A stretch of 64,000 nucleotides of DNA from Cymbidium sinense (Eukaryota > Streptophyta > Magnoliopsida > Asparagales > Orchidaceae). The notes under the pieces were generated by a model. It was not told the origin of the DNA, made no database searches, and was given only the letters and a program-made list of their open reading frames with translations. The stretch covers positions 110,363,121-110,427,120 of the forward strand of contig CM038222.1 in NCBI GenBank assembly GCA_021442155.1, given 5' to 3'. Positions 1 to 11,623 of the stretch are shown here, one piece after another. The number at the start of each line of letters is the position of its first letter. The stretch's first letter is position 1. The position numbers and the translations under genes were made by a program.

Positions 1-42
1 TAAACCCAATTCTACAAAAGTATAAGCAACATAATTGGTGGG

Positions 43-94
<52 letters not shown>

Positions 95-958
95 GTATGT
101 ATAGAAGCAAGTGACATAAAAAATATCATAGTTGATTAAATGAACTTTAAGAAAGGTGAACCCAATGACATAATAAAGCTAATGAGATAAGGAAATGAAA
201 GTAGTCCTTTTGAAACCATAAATAAATAGGAATATAATGAGGATATGAATAATCAATAGAGAAATAACTAATATTTTAAACTTGGAAATGACTTTGGAAT
301 CTTTTCCAATTGGTGAAGATTAGATGATAATTTGTAAAAAGAGTAAATTTGTTTATCTTAGCTAATCAATGTATTTCTTCAATATAAAGAGAAATAGCAA
401 ACATTTAATTAAAATTACATATATTTTTTTTAATAACCAACAAATGTTGATAAAATGTAAGATCAAGCCAACTCTTTTGAAGTATCTGAAAATATTTTAT
501 TAGATAGAGAAGTTGCTCTTAGATCTTGGGAGGAACTAGACGTTTTCTTAATGAGAGAATAAACAACATCAAAGTAAGAAAATGCCAATGATGATCTACC
601 TTGGACCATTGGGCTGAAAGAATAGTCGATCACTTCTAGAGGAAGGGGTCGATGTAAATAGATGGAAGAACCAATTTATGAGAGATGACTGACTCCAATG
701 CACACTAATCCTAAAATTGATGATGCCTTAAATGGCCAATGGAAAATGACTATGCGAAGGACATTGAGCATTGGCAAAGGTTGCAATATCACAAGATATA
801 AGAGGATAATAAAGTGGCAAGAATGACACTGTGGTTGTTAATCAATGATGTGTGAAATTGGGGTAACCGGATGCAATGTGAGAATTAGGGATGGGGAAAA
901 AGATGGCGGCTATCTAGGGTACCAAGATGCAAAATATTGGGATGGAGAGATATTGTGT
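1..958. repeat. Segmental duplicate, copy 1 (interrupted at 958/959)
   Basis: Near-identical to 20661-21734. The window's first base corresponds to 20661, so the duplicate probably continues to the left. Compared with copy 2, this copy lacks two short stretches of about 33 and 76 bp, near positions 33 and 165. The similarity stops at 958, where a giant LTR begins; copy 2 runs straight on with TTTAGAAGAGG. Copy 2 therefore serves as the unoccupied site. No coding potential was seen. Confidence 0.9.
47..102. repeat. (AT)n followed by (GTAT)n microsatellite
   Basis: Alternating AT from about 47 to 82 passes into GTAT repeats to about 102. The matching array in the second duplicate (about 20740-20803) is pure AT and longer, so the locus has changed length since duplication. 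Confidence 0.95.
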
Positions 959-1839
959 TGTTGACCTCACTTTTGGAGTGAGCTTTCACCTCTTCATCTT
1001 AAATATGAGACTCCTCTAGACACTAAGAGTTTCTTAGTCTTAAGACACTTCTAGTGATTAGGTGAACATTTAACCTAACCCTAGAAACTTAATAGAGTTA
1101 GCTATAGGAATAGGTCATGCTTTAGGAATTTGGGAGGATTTTCTTACCCTATGGCTTGAACCCAATCCTTGCTTCCCTCTTTCAAATCAAACTCCAAATT
1201 TCAATTCAAATTCCAAAGTTCAAATCATGAACCAATTTCAAATCAAATGATTGAAATTCATGATTGGATTCAAATCCCAAATTTTTTCCTAAGCTCTTTT
1301 GATTTCACCTTATGGACTTAGCTCAAATCAAATCCAAATCATTCCAAACTTAAAAATATTTTCTTATAACCCATTTATATTCTCATTTATATTCACAAAT
1401 ATATATGAAATATAAATTTAAATAACCAAAATCAATTCAAACCTCAAATCCAAATCTAATCAAAAATTGAACTTATGCTCTTTCAAGTCAAATCCTTGAA
1501 CATGACTCAAATCCAAATCTAATAAAAAAATCCAACTTATGCTCTTTCAAGTCAAATCATTGAACATAGCTCAAACCAATTCCAAATCATTCCAAACTCA
1601 AAATATTTTTTTTCATAACCCATTATATTCTCATTTATATTCCCAAATATAAATGAAATATAAATTCAAATAACCAAAATCAATTCAGAATTCAAATCCA
1701 AATCTAACCAAAATCCAACTCATACTCTTCCAAGTCAAATCCTTGACTTGGCCAAATCATTCTCAAATCAATCCAAACATTTAGATTTTCTCTTCAAACA
1801 ATCACTCTTTCAATCACATACACAAATATAAACATAAAC

Positions 1840-2880
1840 TACAATTAGTAAACCAAAATCAAACTAACCCAAGTCAAACCCATGTTCATCCTTTTGACTT
1901 GAAATTGTCAAATGAATCAAAACCCATTTGACTCCAAATCACTTGTAATTGAATTTATATTTTCATCATAAGTCCATATGTGAGTTCAACCAAACTCAAA
2001 TCAAGCCTTGATCAAGCCAACTAACCCATTTTGGCTCATTTGACCCAAAGTGACCTAAATGACCTTTTTGAGCCAAATTCTAATCCAATCCAAATTGGAT
2101 TGAACTAAGCCCATCTAAGCCTCACCTTATGATCAACAATCATCCTAGGATGATCAATCACCCAAATTGGGTCAAACCAAGTCAAACCTAGTCTTTGACT
2201 AAGTAAACACTTAGCCCAAATGAAATCTAAATAAGCCAAAATTTGCTATAAGCCAAGTTGATTGAAGCCATTAATCTAAACTAATCCATAATCAATGATT
2301 GAATATGATCAAGCCATAAATTGAGCTAAACCAAGCCAAATTGGCCACTTGACCTAAGTTGACCCAAATTGACCTAAAAGTCAAAATGAGTCAAATCTTG
2401 ATCTAAGCCAAATTGAATGTAACCAATGGGTCAAATTCATTCCAAATCACTTGTTGAACTTGACTAAAGCTTCAATTGACCAATTAGACCCAACCTAACC
2501 CAATTGACCATGAACCCAACTTGACCTAAAAGGTTAAATCAACTTGAAATCAAACCAAATCAAAATTGATTGAAACCAAAGCTTATAATACATTTCAAAT
2601 GATCAACCAAGCCTAAACCAACCCATGACCTAACCTAATTGGGTCAAATGGGTCAAATTGGTCAACTTGACCCATTTGACCTAAATGAACTCAAATGAAC
2701 CAAAACTAAATCTTAACCAAATTGAACCAAACCAATGATACCCATAGGCTCCAAATGATCATTTGAACTTGACCTAACCCATGATTTGACCCAATTTGAC
2801 CAATTGGCAACCTAACCTAATTTGACCCAACTTGACCTAAATGGATTAAATTGAACCAAATCAAATCAAATGAACTCCAA
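1840..2880 (+). promoter_or_regulatory. TTGAC-rich block in upstream part of giant LTR A1
   Basis: Dozens of TTGACC, TTGACT and TTGACY-like words on both strands, mixed with CCAAATTGACC-like phrases. TTGAC(C/T) is the core of the W-box bound by WRKY factors. Equivalent blocks lie at about 33760-34730 and 55800-56580. Whether this is a real enhancer or a low-complexity expansion cannot be settled by reading. Confidence 0.45.
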
Positions 2881-4115
2881 ATCACTTGAAATTTGGCCCA
2901 ACCTATTTTTGAATCATTTCAAATATGCCCAAATCAAAATCATGGCCAAATGGCCACTTTGCGCTTAGGTCAAAGGGTATCCTATGGCCAAATTCACTTA
3001 GAATTTGGCCATTTCTTTCTCAAGGCCATTTGGTATCCTTCTAGTGGTCCACTTGGACACCAAGGGAGGTGGTTAATATCACCCAATGGGCTTGGGTCGA
3101 CCTTGACCCAAGCCAAGCTAAACCGACCCCTTCAATGGAGATTGAGCGCTTGGATCATCAAATGCACTCACCTAGCACATGGGCACTCACTCTCCTCCAC
3201 TCCTCTGCCTAAAATGACTCACATGGGATGTTTGGTAGCCCAAACCGTGAACCCAATCTCACCCATTGATCAAAAATGGCAAAATTACTCTTCACCGTCC
3301 GATCCAAGGAAGGGTAGATATACTCCCCCTCATTCCCACTCAAACAACAGGCATTCATTTCGATAGACCTAAGGAGATCAAATTGAACTCTCCCCAAGCA
3401 TTTCCAAGCCCTTCCCATGCTCCCCCTTTTCTCCTTCTCAGTTTTTCTCAAAGCCGAAACATGGGAGGTCACTTGAAGATCCAACTCACTCAATTCTCCA
3501 CCAAAACTAAATTAAACTTGCAGATTCCCTCAGTTCACTTCATCGAGCTCAACCAAGTCATTTCTCAAGTCTCTAAGCCACAGGAAGCATCACCTTGATC
3601 AAAGCTGATCACCATTGAATGGGAGCTTGGTTAGCCGAACCATCCACTTCGAATCAAGACCCAATACCTTCAACAGGGCTTTGTCTCTACGAGATGAAGC
3701 TACCTCATCCGTTGGAAGCACCGGTGATAGCTTCCGGTGAGGTATGCCATTGAAACCGTAGCCATAGGAAAAATAGTTTGGTCCTTTTTGAAGAGAATTA
3801 TAATCCCATCAAATCTTGACCGTTAGATACATTGTTTGTGCTTTTTCAAAGGTGTGGGGTGAGTTTGAATTCCATTTGAGCTCGGGTGAGCTCAGATCAA
3901 GTGACGATTGTCGGACGGCATCCGCCTCTCACCGCTCGGTAGGAGATAGATCACACACCATCCATTTTGCATGTTTGGAATGGATGATTGTGATTAGATC
4001 ATGATATATCCCCCTCTAATTTAAGTCTAAACTGCAGCATTAACCCTGATCGTCAGATCTCGTGGAGCTCGCCGTCGGCCGACTTAGCAGGCAGATGTGA
4101 TAACTAAAATAACCT

Positions 4116-4173
4116 ATCCCGTCATGCCATGTGGAAAGCGCACTGCATTAGCTGCCACATGGCTCGACGGGAT
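4116..4173. other. Long hairpin in giant LTR A1
   Basis: Arm ATCCCGTCATGCCATGTGG (4116-4134) pairs with CCACATGGCTCGACGGGAT (4155-4173): 19 positions with two adjoining-region mismatches around a 20-base loop. The equivalent hairpin in copy A2 (35969-36026) has different arm bases that still pair. Confidence 0.75.
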
Positions 4174-7042
4174 TAGGGGTTAATTAAGCTTGATTAATCC
4201 AATTTTAATGCTGAAACTTCCAAAATTCATAACTTATTATAGAAAAATTCAAAAAATAAAAATTCAAGTTCATTTTAAAGATAATTCAGAGATGAATAAT
4301 AGAACATTAAAATTAATTAATTTTGAATAGTGATTTTAACTCAATTCGGGTTTTATTGAAAATATAATTAATCAAACAATTAATCCCAAACTTGTTGATG
4401 CTAATTTGTGGGATGACCTCTGACTCCCATGATTTTCTTGGACTTTATTGCTTGACTAATTAGCGGAATTACTTGTTCAATCTTTAATTACTTTCTTAAT
4501 TAATTAAATGATTAATTAACATGTCAAATAATAATAAATTCATTAATTAAGCTTACTAATCATCATGAAACAGTGAATGGACTTAGGAAATGAGATTAAG
4601 ACTTCTTTTCCAATCTTTTCCCCTATGTTCATTTCATTTGAAAAACATCTAATCAAGTTATAATTAATTAATGGTTTAATCACTTCATTAATTTTTTCCA
4701 TTAATCAAATTCAAAACCAAATCATTCCAGAGCTTAATCATTTAATTCTTGGGAAGATTCTTAGGTGTTTAATAACCTAAGAGGTTTCCAAAAGAAATTA
4801 TAACCAAACTACATATGTAGGAGGGTTATAAAAGTACTTAATTAACTAATGATTATGAGCTAATTTCATTAGGCCCCTTTATTTCTTAGGTGCATTGCTA
4901 ATTTAATTTTCATGTGGTTGCATATCATATGATGGTTCATAATTATTTGAGTAATTATGTTAAAGTTATATAGGTAAGGGATAATTAGTGAATTTTATTC
5001 ATACCTTAACCTAATCAAAAATATAAATTCAACCTATTTGTTCTAAAATTAAATTAAACCAATTCACACATGGGGGAAATCGATTAGGACCAGCAAACCC
5101 TTTTTACATTTCCTATGTCAAATCAAATCCAAAAAATAAAAATCTCTTTAAAAAATTTTGATTCATTTTAAATAATCTCATTTTATATGATTGTCCTTAG
5201 GGAGTAATTAGGGTGAATGAAGTCATGTGCTTACATTCCTTTATTTCTTTTCGATCATGATAAAGATTTTTTGCCATATGAAATAATGCATTCATTCCTT
5301 TTAAAAATTAATTAGATAAAATGTTTCCTTTTATGTAAAATTGCATGTTTTGGCTAAAGTTAAGAATATGAGTGGCTATTATCACTATTAAACCAAAAAT
5401 TAGTTTCAAAACCTATAAATCAAAGCTTATGAATGAAGTGATGCCACTTATAAGTACTTATAAGCTTGCATGTGATTATAGCATAAAATGTGTATTATGT
5501 TATGTTTCTTTTCTTCTCTTAACATGGATTTGTAAAGTGTATAGTTCATTTGAAAAGAACACAACACTTGCTTAAATCCGTTCCTATTAAATCCGTTCCT
5601 ATGCATTTCTATGTTATGACTTAAAAAAGATCTTCACATTTACACATGTAAACTAGACAACCAAATCAAACATAATCTTTTGCATGATTCTTCATCCATT
5701 TATTTCTTTTTGTACATTTACATGTATTTAAGAGAAGTGATATATTAGTCTGGACATCTTGGGGCTCTGAGGCTTTAAGTAGCCCTAAGTAGGCCTTGTA
5801 CTTTACACCCCTGGTGTAGAAAATAATAGCATCATACTCACTTATATCTTTTATACATGTGTATGTGGATTTAATTAATGGTTGAGACATTCCTCTTTTC
5901 TACATAATAACGACATGCATCAATTGAATATCCAATTTTTCCAATCATATCTCTTAGCTTTCATCATCAAAGTGTGCTAAAATTTGTAGTACATATATAT
6001 CTATGCTTAGGATTATTCATATGCATGGTACGCATGGTGGAAAGAAATGAATGGTGTGCGTTATGTGATAGTAATTCACCCTAACTAATCCTAAGAGGCC
6101 TTTCTTGTTGAACATGACTATTTAGAGTAAATCTAAACTTAGGATTAACAAAAATACATAATAAAACATTCACTAAAAAAATTTATTAATGAATCTACCT
6201 TATAAATGCTTTAAGGTAGGGATGAAAGAGAGTTCTCCTCTCTTTTCTTCTCTTTACAACATTTAGTCTCTAAGTGTAGGTTCATTCAAATCAAATTAAA
6301 TCACCAACTAAAATTAACAAATCAACTAAATCACTTAAATCAAAACCACCATTTAAATTAAATCTTTCATATTTAGAAAATTCCAACTTTAAAGCCTAGC
6401 TAAGACATGCCACACAAGCCTTAAATGACACACACATTAGGCTAAGTCACCATTTCTTGCTCTATATTAGGGCGATATATGGCTTGATTCCTGATTTTGT
6501 TTTGTGATGTAATATTTTTAGACTAGATATTAGGGTGTTTGTGCGTTGATTGGATGATAGGGCGATCTTAGCCTAATCATATCTTCTACAGGAGATTATG
6601 CTTAAAGGAGTGCTGTAATAAAAATATAAATGCTTTTACTGTGCAGGTTGCTTATACCCCTAAGAATAATCCAAATTGGGATAGGTTGGGCTTGGTTATC
6701 CATGTATGGGGTGCTAAGTCCAAATTATCTATATAAATGTTTGGGTTGTGTGGTATGTTTAGCTAACCTTTATTTTACCAGTTTAGTTAGATTTACCTTT
6801 CTCATTTTCATGTAAATTTTTGCAATTAAGATTTGGAATGAATGTTATGGGGGCTTAGGATAAACATTGGTCAAAAGACTAAGTCTTATGCACCATGTGA
6901 TGCCTTCGGAGCAACCATATTCCAATCAAACTAAAAGGAAGAAAGAAAGAAAAGAAGCAAATCAAAATGAAGAATAAAGAATGAAGAATGAAGACTCCCA
7001 TAACATGAATTCCTCTTGATTGTAATTATTCATTTGTAATCC

Positions 7043-7072
7043 GGGTTGTATAAGGATAGAACTCAGCTACCC
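7043..7072 (+). promoter_or_regulatory. Conserved TATA-type core promoter candidate, LTR A1
   Basis: GGTTGTATAAGGATAGAACT followed by CAGCTACCC. This is one of the best conserved blocks among the giant LTRs (38818, 60568, and minus strand at 18966-18996). It lies about 1.4 kb before the LTR end, which would leave an R-U5 part of about that length. The promoter role is inferred from position, TATA content and conservation. Confidence 0.5.
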
Positions 7073-8470
7073 ATTTTTATTTTTTAGGTTTGTGTGGTGA
7101 AGCCCAACCAAATCGGCCTTTTATTCTTTTGTGATAGCTTTATAAAATTGTTTGATGATTTGTTTAGCATGTGCATTTAAAATATGCATTTTCATAGTTT
7201 GTTTATGATTGGTGATGTTTGTATGGCCTGGATGCAATTAGGCTCTTAGGGAAAAATAAATTTCTATCTAATTAATCAATTCAAAATTAAATTAAATAAT
7301 TCATAACCTCACATAAATCTTTTTCCTAGCTAGATGTTATATGTCTCACATCATGCATAAATCATATTGCTTCACTCTTGCTAATGGAGGGCTTCCACCT
7401 TTACTAGAGAAAATGACATGACCTTTGAGAGCCATGGTGGAAACACACCTCTTTCTTCAAAATTTTGTCCTATAATCAATCTTCTCAAGCAGTAGGCATA
7501 TGAAATTCCATGGCATGTGTCAAATAATAATGTTCAAAAATAAAAAAAAAACTTAATATAATTTTGCATTATATTAGGTCATTATTCATGCCCTTCATGA
7601 TCTAATCTCTTAGGGAGTGTCTTTAAGGACTTAGTTTTTTTTTCTAAATAAATAATGGCTTAGCCATCTTGCAAAGCATAAGACTTGCCAACATGTATTT
7701 AAAATCATAGGTGGTTGTAAGTCCAATATTTGGGTGGTTTATTCTCCTTTGTGGCGGTAAACCATATCTCATCTTCAACTTAGACTTAACTCATGCATTG
7801 ACCGTTGCCAAAGCTCCCTAGATTTAGGATTTGAGATTGTTGTTTCTCTTCTCAGGTTATAAGCATAAATCCTCACCTTTTAGGCATTTCTACAATCTTG
7901 CGTTGTGAAATTGTAAGCCCTCGATTTCTAATAAAAATTTAACACAAACTTATAATTCTCCTCAATTTAAAAAATATAAAACCTAACCATATGATAGTTT
8001 GGGATGCTCATTAGGTTTTCTAGTATCATGAGCATCCCCTACTCATCCCCTTTTGGTTTCGATAAAAACTCTCTCCTTTTGCTCAAATCCCACTTGATTT
8101 TCTAAAGGTAACTAATTGATTGATAGTCCTATCTTTAAAATCTTTTAGAGATAATGATCATTTACCTTATTTGAGAGAATTCCTAAGAAATCTTATTCCT
8201 TATGATATAATTAACTATGAGGGCTTGCCTCCATAGGGAACTTAACGAACTCGGCTTAAAATAAATCCTACTTTACTTTTTCATGTAAAGTAGGGGAAAG
8301 ATCTCTGGTACATTCGAATGTCATACCCCATCACTCTAATAAGTACATCTGTGGAGGATGGTGAATTCTGTCTCTCGAGATGGTATATAATTCCTCAATG
8401 TCATACCCATTCACTCTAATAAGTATGTCCCACATCTCTCTCCCAAAAAATAAAACACCATAGATTTTTT

Positions 8471-8489
8471 TGGCGACTCCGCTAGAGAC
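8471..8489 (+). other. Primer-binding site, tRNA-Arg type
   Basis: TGGCGACTCCGCTAGAGAC begins eight bases after the LTR end. From memory, this matches the primer-binding site complementary to the 3' end of plant tRNA-Arg used by Tat/Ogre elements. It fixes 959-8462 as a 5' LTR. Confidence 0.8.
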
Positions 8490-8979
8490 GGTTCCTCACT
8501 CCATCTTTGGTAAATGATCATTATCTCCAAGTATCGATAGTGGATTTGTATTTCATATGAGTCCGAGACTAATCTTCTTTTCTGTTGGCACGTAGCTCAT
8601 TTCATTCTTAAGCTAAGCTAGTCAACATCCTCTAGGTTTTAGGACATCACTCCATGTAAGTCTTAAAACTCTTGTTGGGCCCCCTAATAGGCAAAAATAA
8701 AATTTAATAAAAGAGATGACTAAAGACATTTTTCTTACCATCTCTATGGTAAAGTAAAGTTCATTCCAAAAATAAAGGTAAATACATCCTTAATATCACT
8801 TTTCAAAAGCACTATTCCAAAAAGTTCATATAATAAATACTTGCACAAAATTTTTCACAAAATACATATAACTCAACTCATCTAACATTCTTTAAAGATC
8901 ATCACATCTAGGATATTTTCAAAATCAAAATAAAAAAAAAAGAAAAATCATCTTTCAAAAAGCACATATTAAAAATAAA

Positions 8980-10600
8980 CATTCTCGTTCAATATACTCA
9001 AATTTATTGAATGAGGGTTTCATTTCTAAATAAAATTATTTCATAAAATTGAAATTCCATTCAATATATCTCACATATATTGAAATTGGAGTTTCTCCCT
9101 TTTCAAAAAAAGTACATATTTGAAAATGAACATCTTCATTCCATACACCCAAATTTATTGAATGAAAGCTTCCAAAATCAAAATCACCTTTCAAAGAGCA
9201 CATATTTGAAAATGAACATCCTCATTCAATATACCCAATTTTATGGAATGAAGATCTCATTTCCAAATAAAACCATTTCATAGAATTGAAACTCCACTCA
9301 ATATATTCCATATATATTAGAGTTAGAATTTCTTTCCTTTTTCAAAAAGCACAAAATTAATAAAGCAAAATAAGCATCCTCATTCAATATACCCAAATTT
9401 TATTGAATGAAGGTTTCATTTCCAAAATCAAAATCATCTTTCCAAAAGCACATATTTGAAAATGAACATCCTCATTCAACATACCCAAATTTATTAAATG
9501 AAGATCTCATTTCCAAATAAAATCATATCATAAGATTGAAACTTCACCCAATATATATCCCATATATATTAGAGTTGGAGTTTCTTTCTTTCAAGAAGCA
9601 CAAAATAAAAATAAAAAATATTCTTCATTCAATATAGCCAAGTGTGTTGAATAGAGGCTTCATTTACAAATAAAATTCCACTCAACACATTCCACATGTG
9701 TTAAGTCTTTTCAAAAAGCAATAATCAAACACAAAAATTTCATATTTAAAAAATATAATATGATTAACTTCCATTTTATATACCCAGATTTGTTAAATGG
9801 AAATCTCCTTTGCAAAAATCATGAAAATAAAAATATATTAGAATTCCAATTGACATAATCAAATTTGTCAAATAAGGTTTTAATTTTTCAAAAGAAAATT
9901 GAAAGTAAGTTGGATTTTATTTAATACACCATGTTTGTTAAATAGAAACCCACTTTTTCAAAATAAATTTGGACTTTATTTAGCATAAACAAATTTGATA
10001 AGTAAAGATATCACTTTCAAAATAAAAATAAAAATCAAACACATTTGGACTTTATTTAGCATACACAAATCTGCTAAAGATCCCATCTTCAAAATCAAAA
10101 CAAAAATCAAACACACTTGGGCTTTATTTAGCATACACAAATTTGCTAAGTAAAAATCCCACTTTAAAAATTGAAACAAAAATCAAACACATTTGGAATT
10201 TATTTAGAATACACAAATTTGCTAAGTAAAGATCCCATTTCTAAAATTCACACATGATACACATCATGGACAAACAAGCAAAAAGAAAATTATTTTCAAA
10301 CATCTCATTTAACATACCCAACTTTGCTAAATGAGTAATCCCAAATGCAAATCTAAAACAAAATCAAATTGATCCTCTATTTAGCATAATCAAATTTATT
10401 AAATGGAGGGTCCCTAAACATAGAAATCAAATTCAAATATGAACCAATGGAAGCATCAAAAGCCTCTCCAAAATACTTGAACCCATTTCAACATATACAA
10501 ATTTGTTGAAAGTGGGTTCTAAACTTAAATATACTCAAAATATCTCCTTCAAAAATCTTCTCTAAATTCAATGAGCCCCACTTAACATATTCAAATTGTT
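8980..10600. repeat. Series of about 21 small stem-loops, unit 1
   Basis: Hairpins of 6-14 bp recur every 55-100 bp, separated by A-rich spacers. Examples are TTCAATATAT/ATATATTGAA (9060-9084), CATTCAATA/TATTGAATG (9381-9409), AACACA/TGTGTT (9684-9701), TTGACA/TGTCAA (9850-9871) and AACCCATTTCAACA/TGTTGAAAGTGGGTT (10480-10518). Loops are usually 9-11 bases of the form TAYCCAAAT or TACACAAATT. Stem sequences differ but stay complementary. The series lies between a primer-binding site and an ORF, where retroelement leaders carry packaging or dimerisation structures. Confidence 0.8.
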
Positions 10601-10738
10601 GAGTGTGTGTTTAAACTCTAAATCAAGTTTTAAAAAGTTATCATAATACCAAGGCAGAAAATCTGATTTGATTTTATTTTCAAAAATTGTAGAATTTTAG
10701 CCCAGTTTCAGTCAGTCTTCTGAGTTCAGTGCATACAA

Positions 10739-11125
10739 ATGGATTCTCAGAAGTACGTGTTCACCTTTCCATTTGGGATGGCTTTGGCCTTGGATTGGGC
10801 CAACCTTCCCCAAACTAATTTTTCCCATCTGATACATTTTGGCCGAGGGTTCAAGGGAGCTAGGATTACTTGTGAGGGGGTAACCCTTACCACTGTTAGT
10901 AGGGAGGTGATGGATGAGTAGAAGCCAACCATCCGTATTGAGATGTTCTTAGATTTTGAATTTCCCTCACTGAATAAGAAGGTGGTAGAAGTTCCCGTAG
11001 CAGCTACAGTTTTAGTGCTCGTACAATTAGTTGTTCTCGTCACCGCTCTAGTGTGGGCTAGTACCCTCTCATTGGCTTCCTCTAAGGGGAAGGCTATGCT
11101 GGTATTGGTTTTTTTCTCTAAATAG
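10739..11125 (+). pseudogene. Broken leader ORF, copy 1 (unknown protein)
   Basis: Reading from ATG at 10739 gives 60 codons, beginning MDSQKYVFTFPFGM, then a TAG at 10919-10921. The same frame then continues to 11125, for about 128 codons in all. Residues about 85-107 are Val/Leu/Ala-rich and hydrophobic, after an acidic FLDFEFPS stretch. I do not recognise the protein. Its position directly after the leader is where gag would start, but no gag motif is visible. The TAG falls in a GAG-TAG-AAG or AAG-TAG-AAG context that is also present in the copies at 13961 and 17169, so it predates the tandem amplification. The ORF ends where a minus-oriented giant-LTR tail begins, so it may be truncated by that insertion. 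Confidence 0.4.
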
Positions 11126-11395
11126 AGAAAAGAAATGACACCACATAGAGTTTAGGAATATTTTATTTAGATGCCCAAATACTATATTAAGGAATAAACA
11201 TATTATCTCGAAAGATAAACATGCTCTTCTGTAATGGATTCAATCATTTCAATAAAAGACTCCTAAGATTAATGGGTCTTTCGTGTACCAGAGTATTTTC
11301 CCCTGAGCTACATCGAAGAGTAGAACAGGGTTTATTTATCCTGGGATCATGGTTCCCTATAAAGGCAAGCCTCTATAATTAATTACATCTCGAGA
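11120..11395 (-). repeat. Minus-oriented giant-LTR tail, inside unit 1
   Basis: Read on the minus strand this resembles 61750-62019, the tail of solo LTR B. Shared elements include the run of ATAAAC(C)CTGTTCTACT-like sequence, the GGGAAAA/ACTCT stretch and the CTATGTGGTGTCA-type end. It follows the broken ORF directly. A plus-oriented A-type tail begins immediately afterwards. Confidence 0.65.
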
Positions 11396-11604
11396 GACAG
11401 AAGTCACCATCTCGAGAGACAAAAGTCACCCATTGTCCTTAGGAGTTCTTATTTGGTGATTAGATCCATTGTAAGATGGTGACTTTTCTCTCTCAAGATG
11501 GTACATCATTCCTCAATGTCATACCCGATCACTCTAATTACATCTGTGGATCCATGTGGTGTCCCACATCTCTCTCCCATAAAATAAAACACCATAGATT
11601 TTTC

Positions 11605-11623
11605 TGGCGACACCGCTGGAGAC
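11605..11623 (+). other. Duplicate primer-binding site, unit 2
   Basis: TGGCGACACCGCTGGAGAC, 12 bases after CACCATA. One base differs from the Tat consensus (ACTCC to ACACC), so it could probably still pair with tRNA-Arg. Confidence 0.7.

Larger units (their letters stand above)
959..8462 (+). mobile_element. Giant LTR, copy A1 (about 7.5 kb), 5' LTR of a Tat/Ogre-like retrotransposon
   Basis: Starts TGTTGACCTCAC at 959 and ends CACCATA at 8462, eight bases before a tRNA-Arg-type primer-binding site. The same ends and the same internal order recur at 33276-40265 and 55443-62019. The order is: a TTGAC-rich first third, a GC-richer block at about 3100-4150 with a hairpin, a long AT-rich stretch, a conserved TATA-type block at about 7045, and a CTCGAGA-containing tail. 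The bases before it (954-958, TGTGT) match the end of the left part of the empty site. The expected right flank is not found after the element, so the insertion has been rearranged. No long reading frame is conserved between copies. A length of 7.5 kb is extreme for an LTR; Ogre-type LTRs are known to reach several kb. Confidence 0.82.
8348..11473 (+). repeat. Amplified leader unit 1 (about 3.13 kb)
   Basis: Runs from the GATGGTGA of the LTR tail (8348) to the next copy of the same word (11474). In order it contains the LTR 3' end, the primer-binding site, a T/C-rich stretch to about 8700, the stem-loop series (about 8980-10600), a broken ORF (10739-11125) and a minus-oriented giant-LTR tail (about 11120-11395). 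Units 2 and 3 repeat this order with small indels. Confidence 0.85.

Noticed and set aside
2893..3366. 157-codon open frame inside LTR A1
   Set aside because: Only a short C-terminal stretch resembles the frame in A2 (35013-35246). The rest is not conserved as protein, and LTR B has no equivalent. It follows LTR nucleotide similarity, not coding constraint.
8471..8489. tRNA-Arg gene fragment
   Set aside because: Matches only the complement of a tRNA 3' end, right after an LTR. It is a primer-binding site.
10747..11043. 98-codon minus-strand frame, with relatives at 13943-14257 and 17177-17362
   Set aside because: Antisense to the broken leader ORF and repeated only because the unit is triplicated. 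No independent start context or recognisable motif.
10994..11060. Hydrophobic Val/Leu/Ala stretch as a membrane helix of a real protein
   Set aside because: The frame is broken by an upstream TAG and the stretch is altered in the other two copies. Low-complexity drift is as likely.
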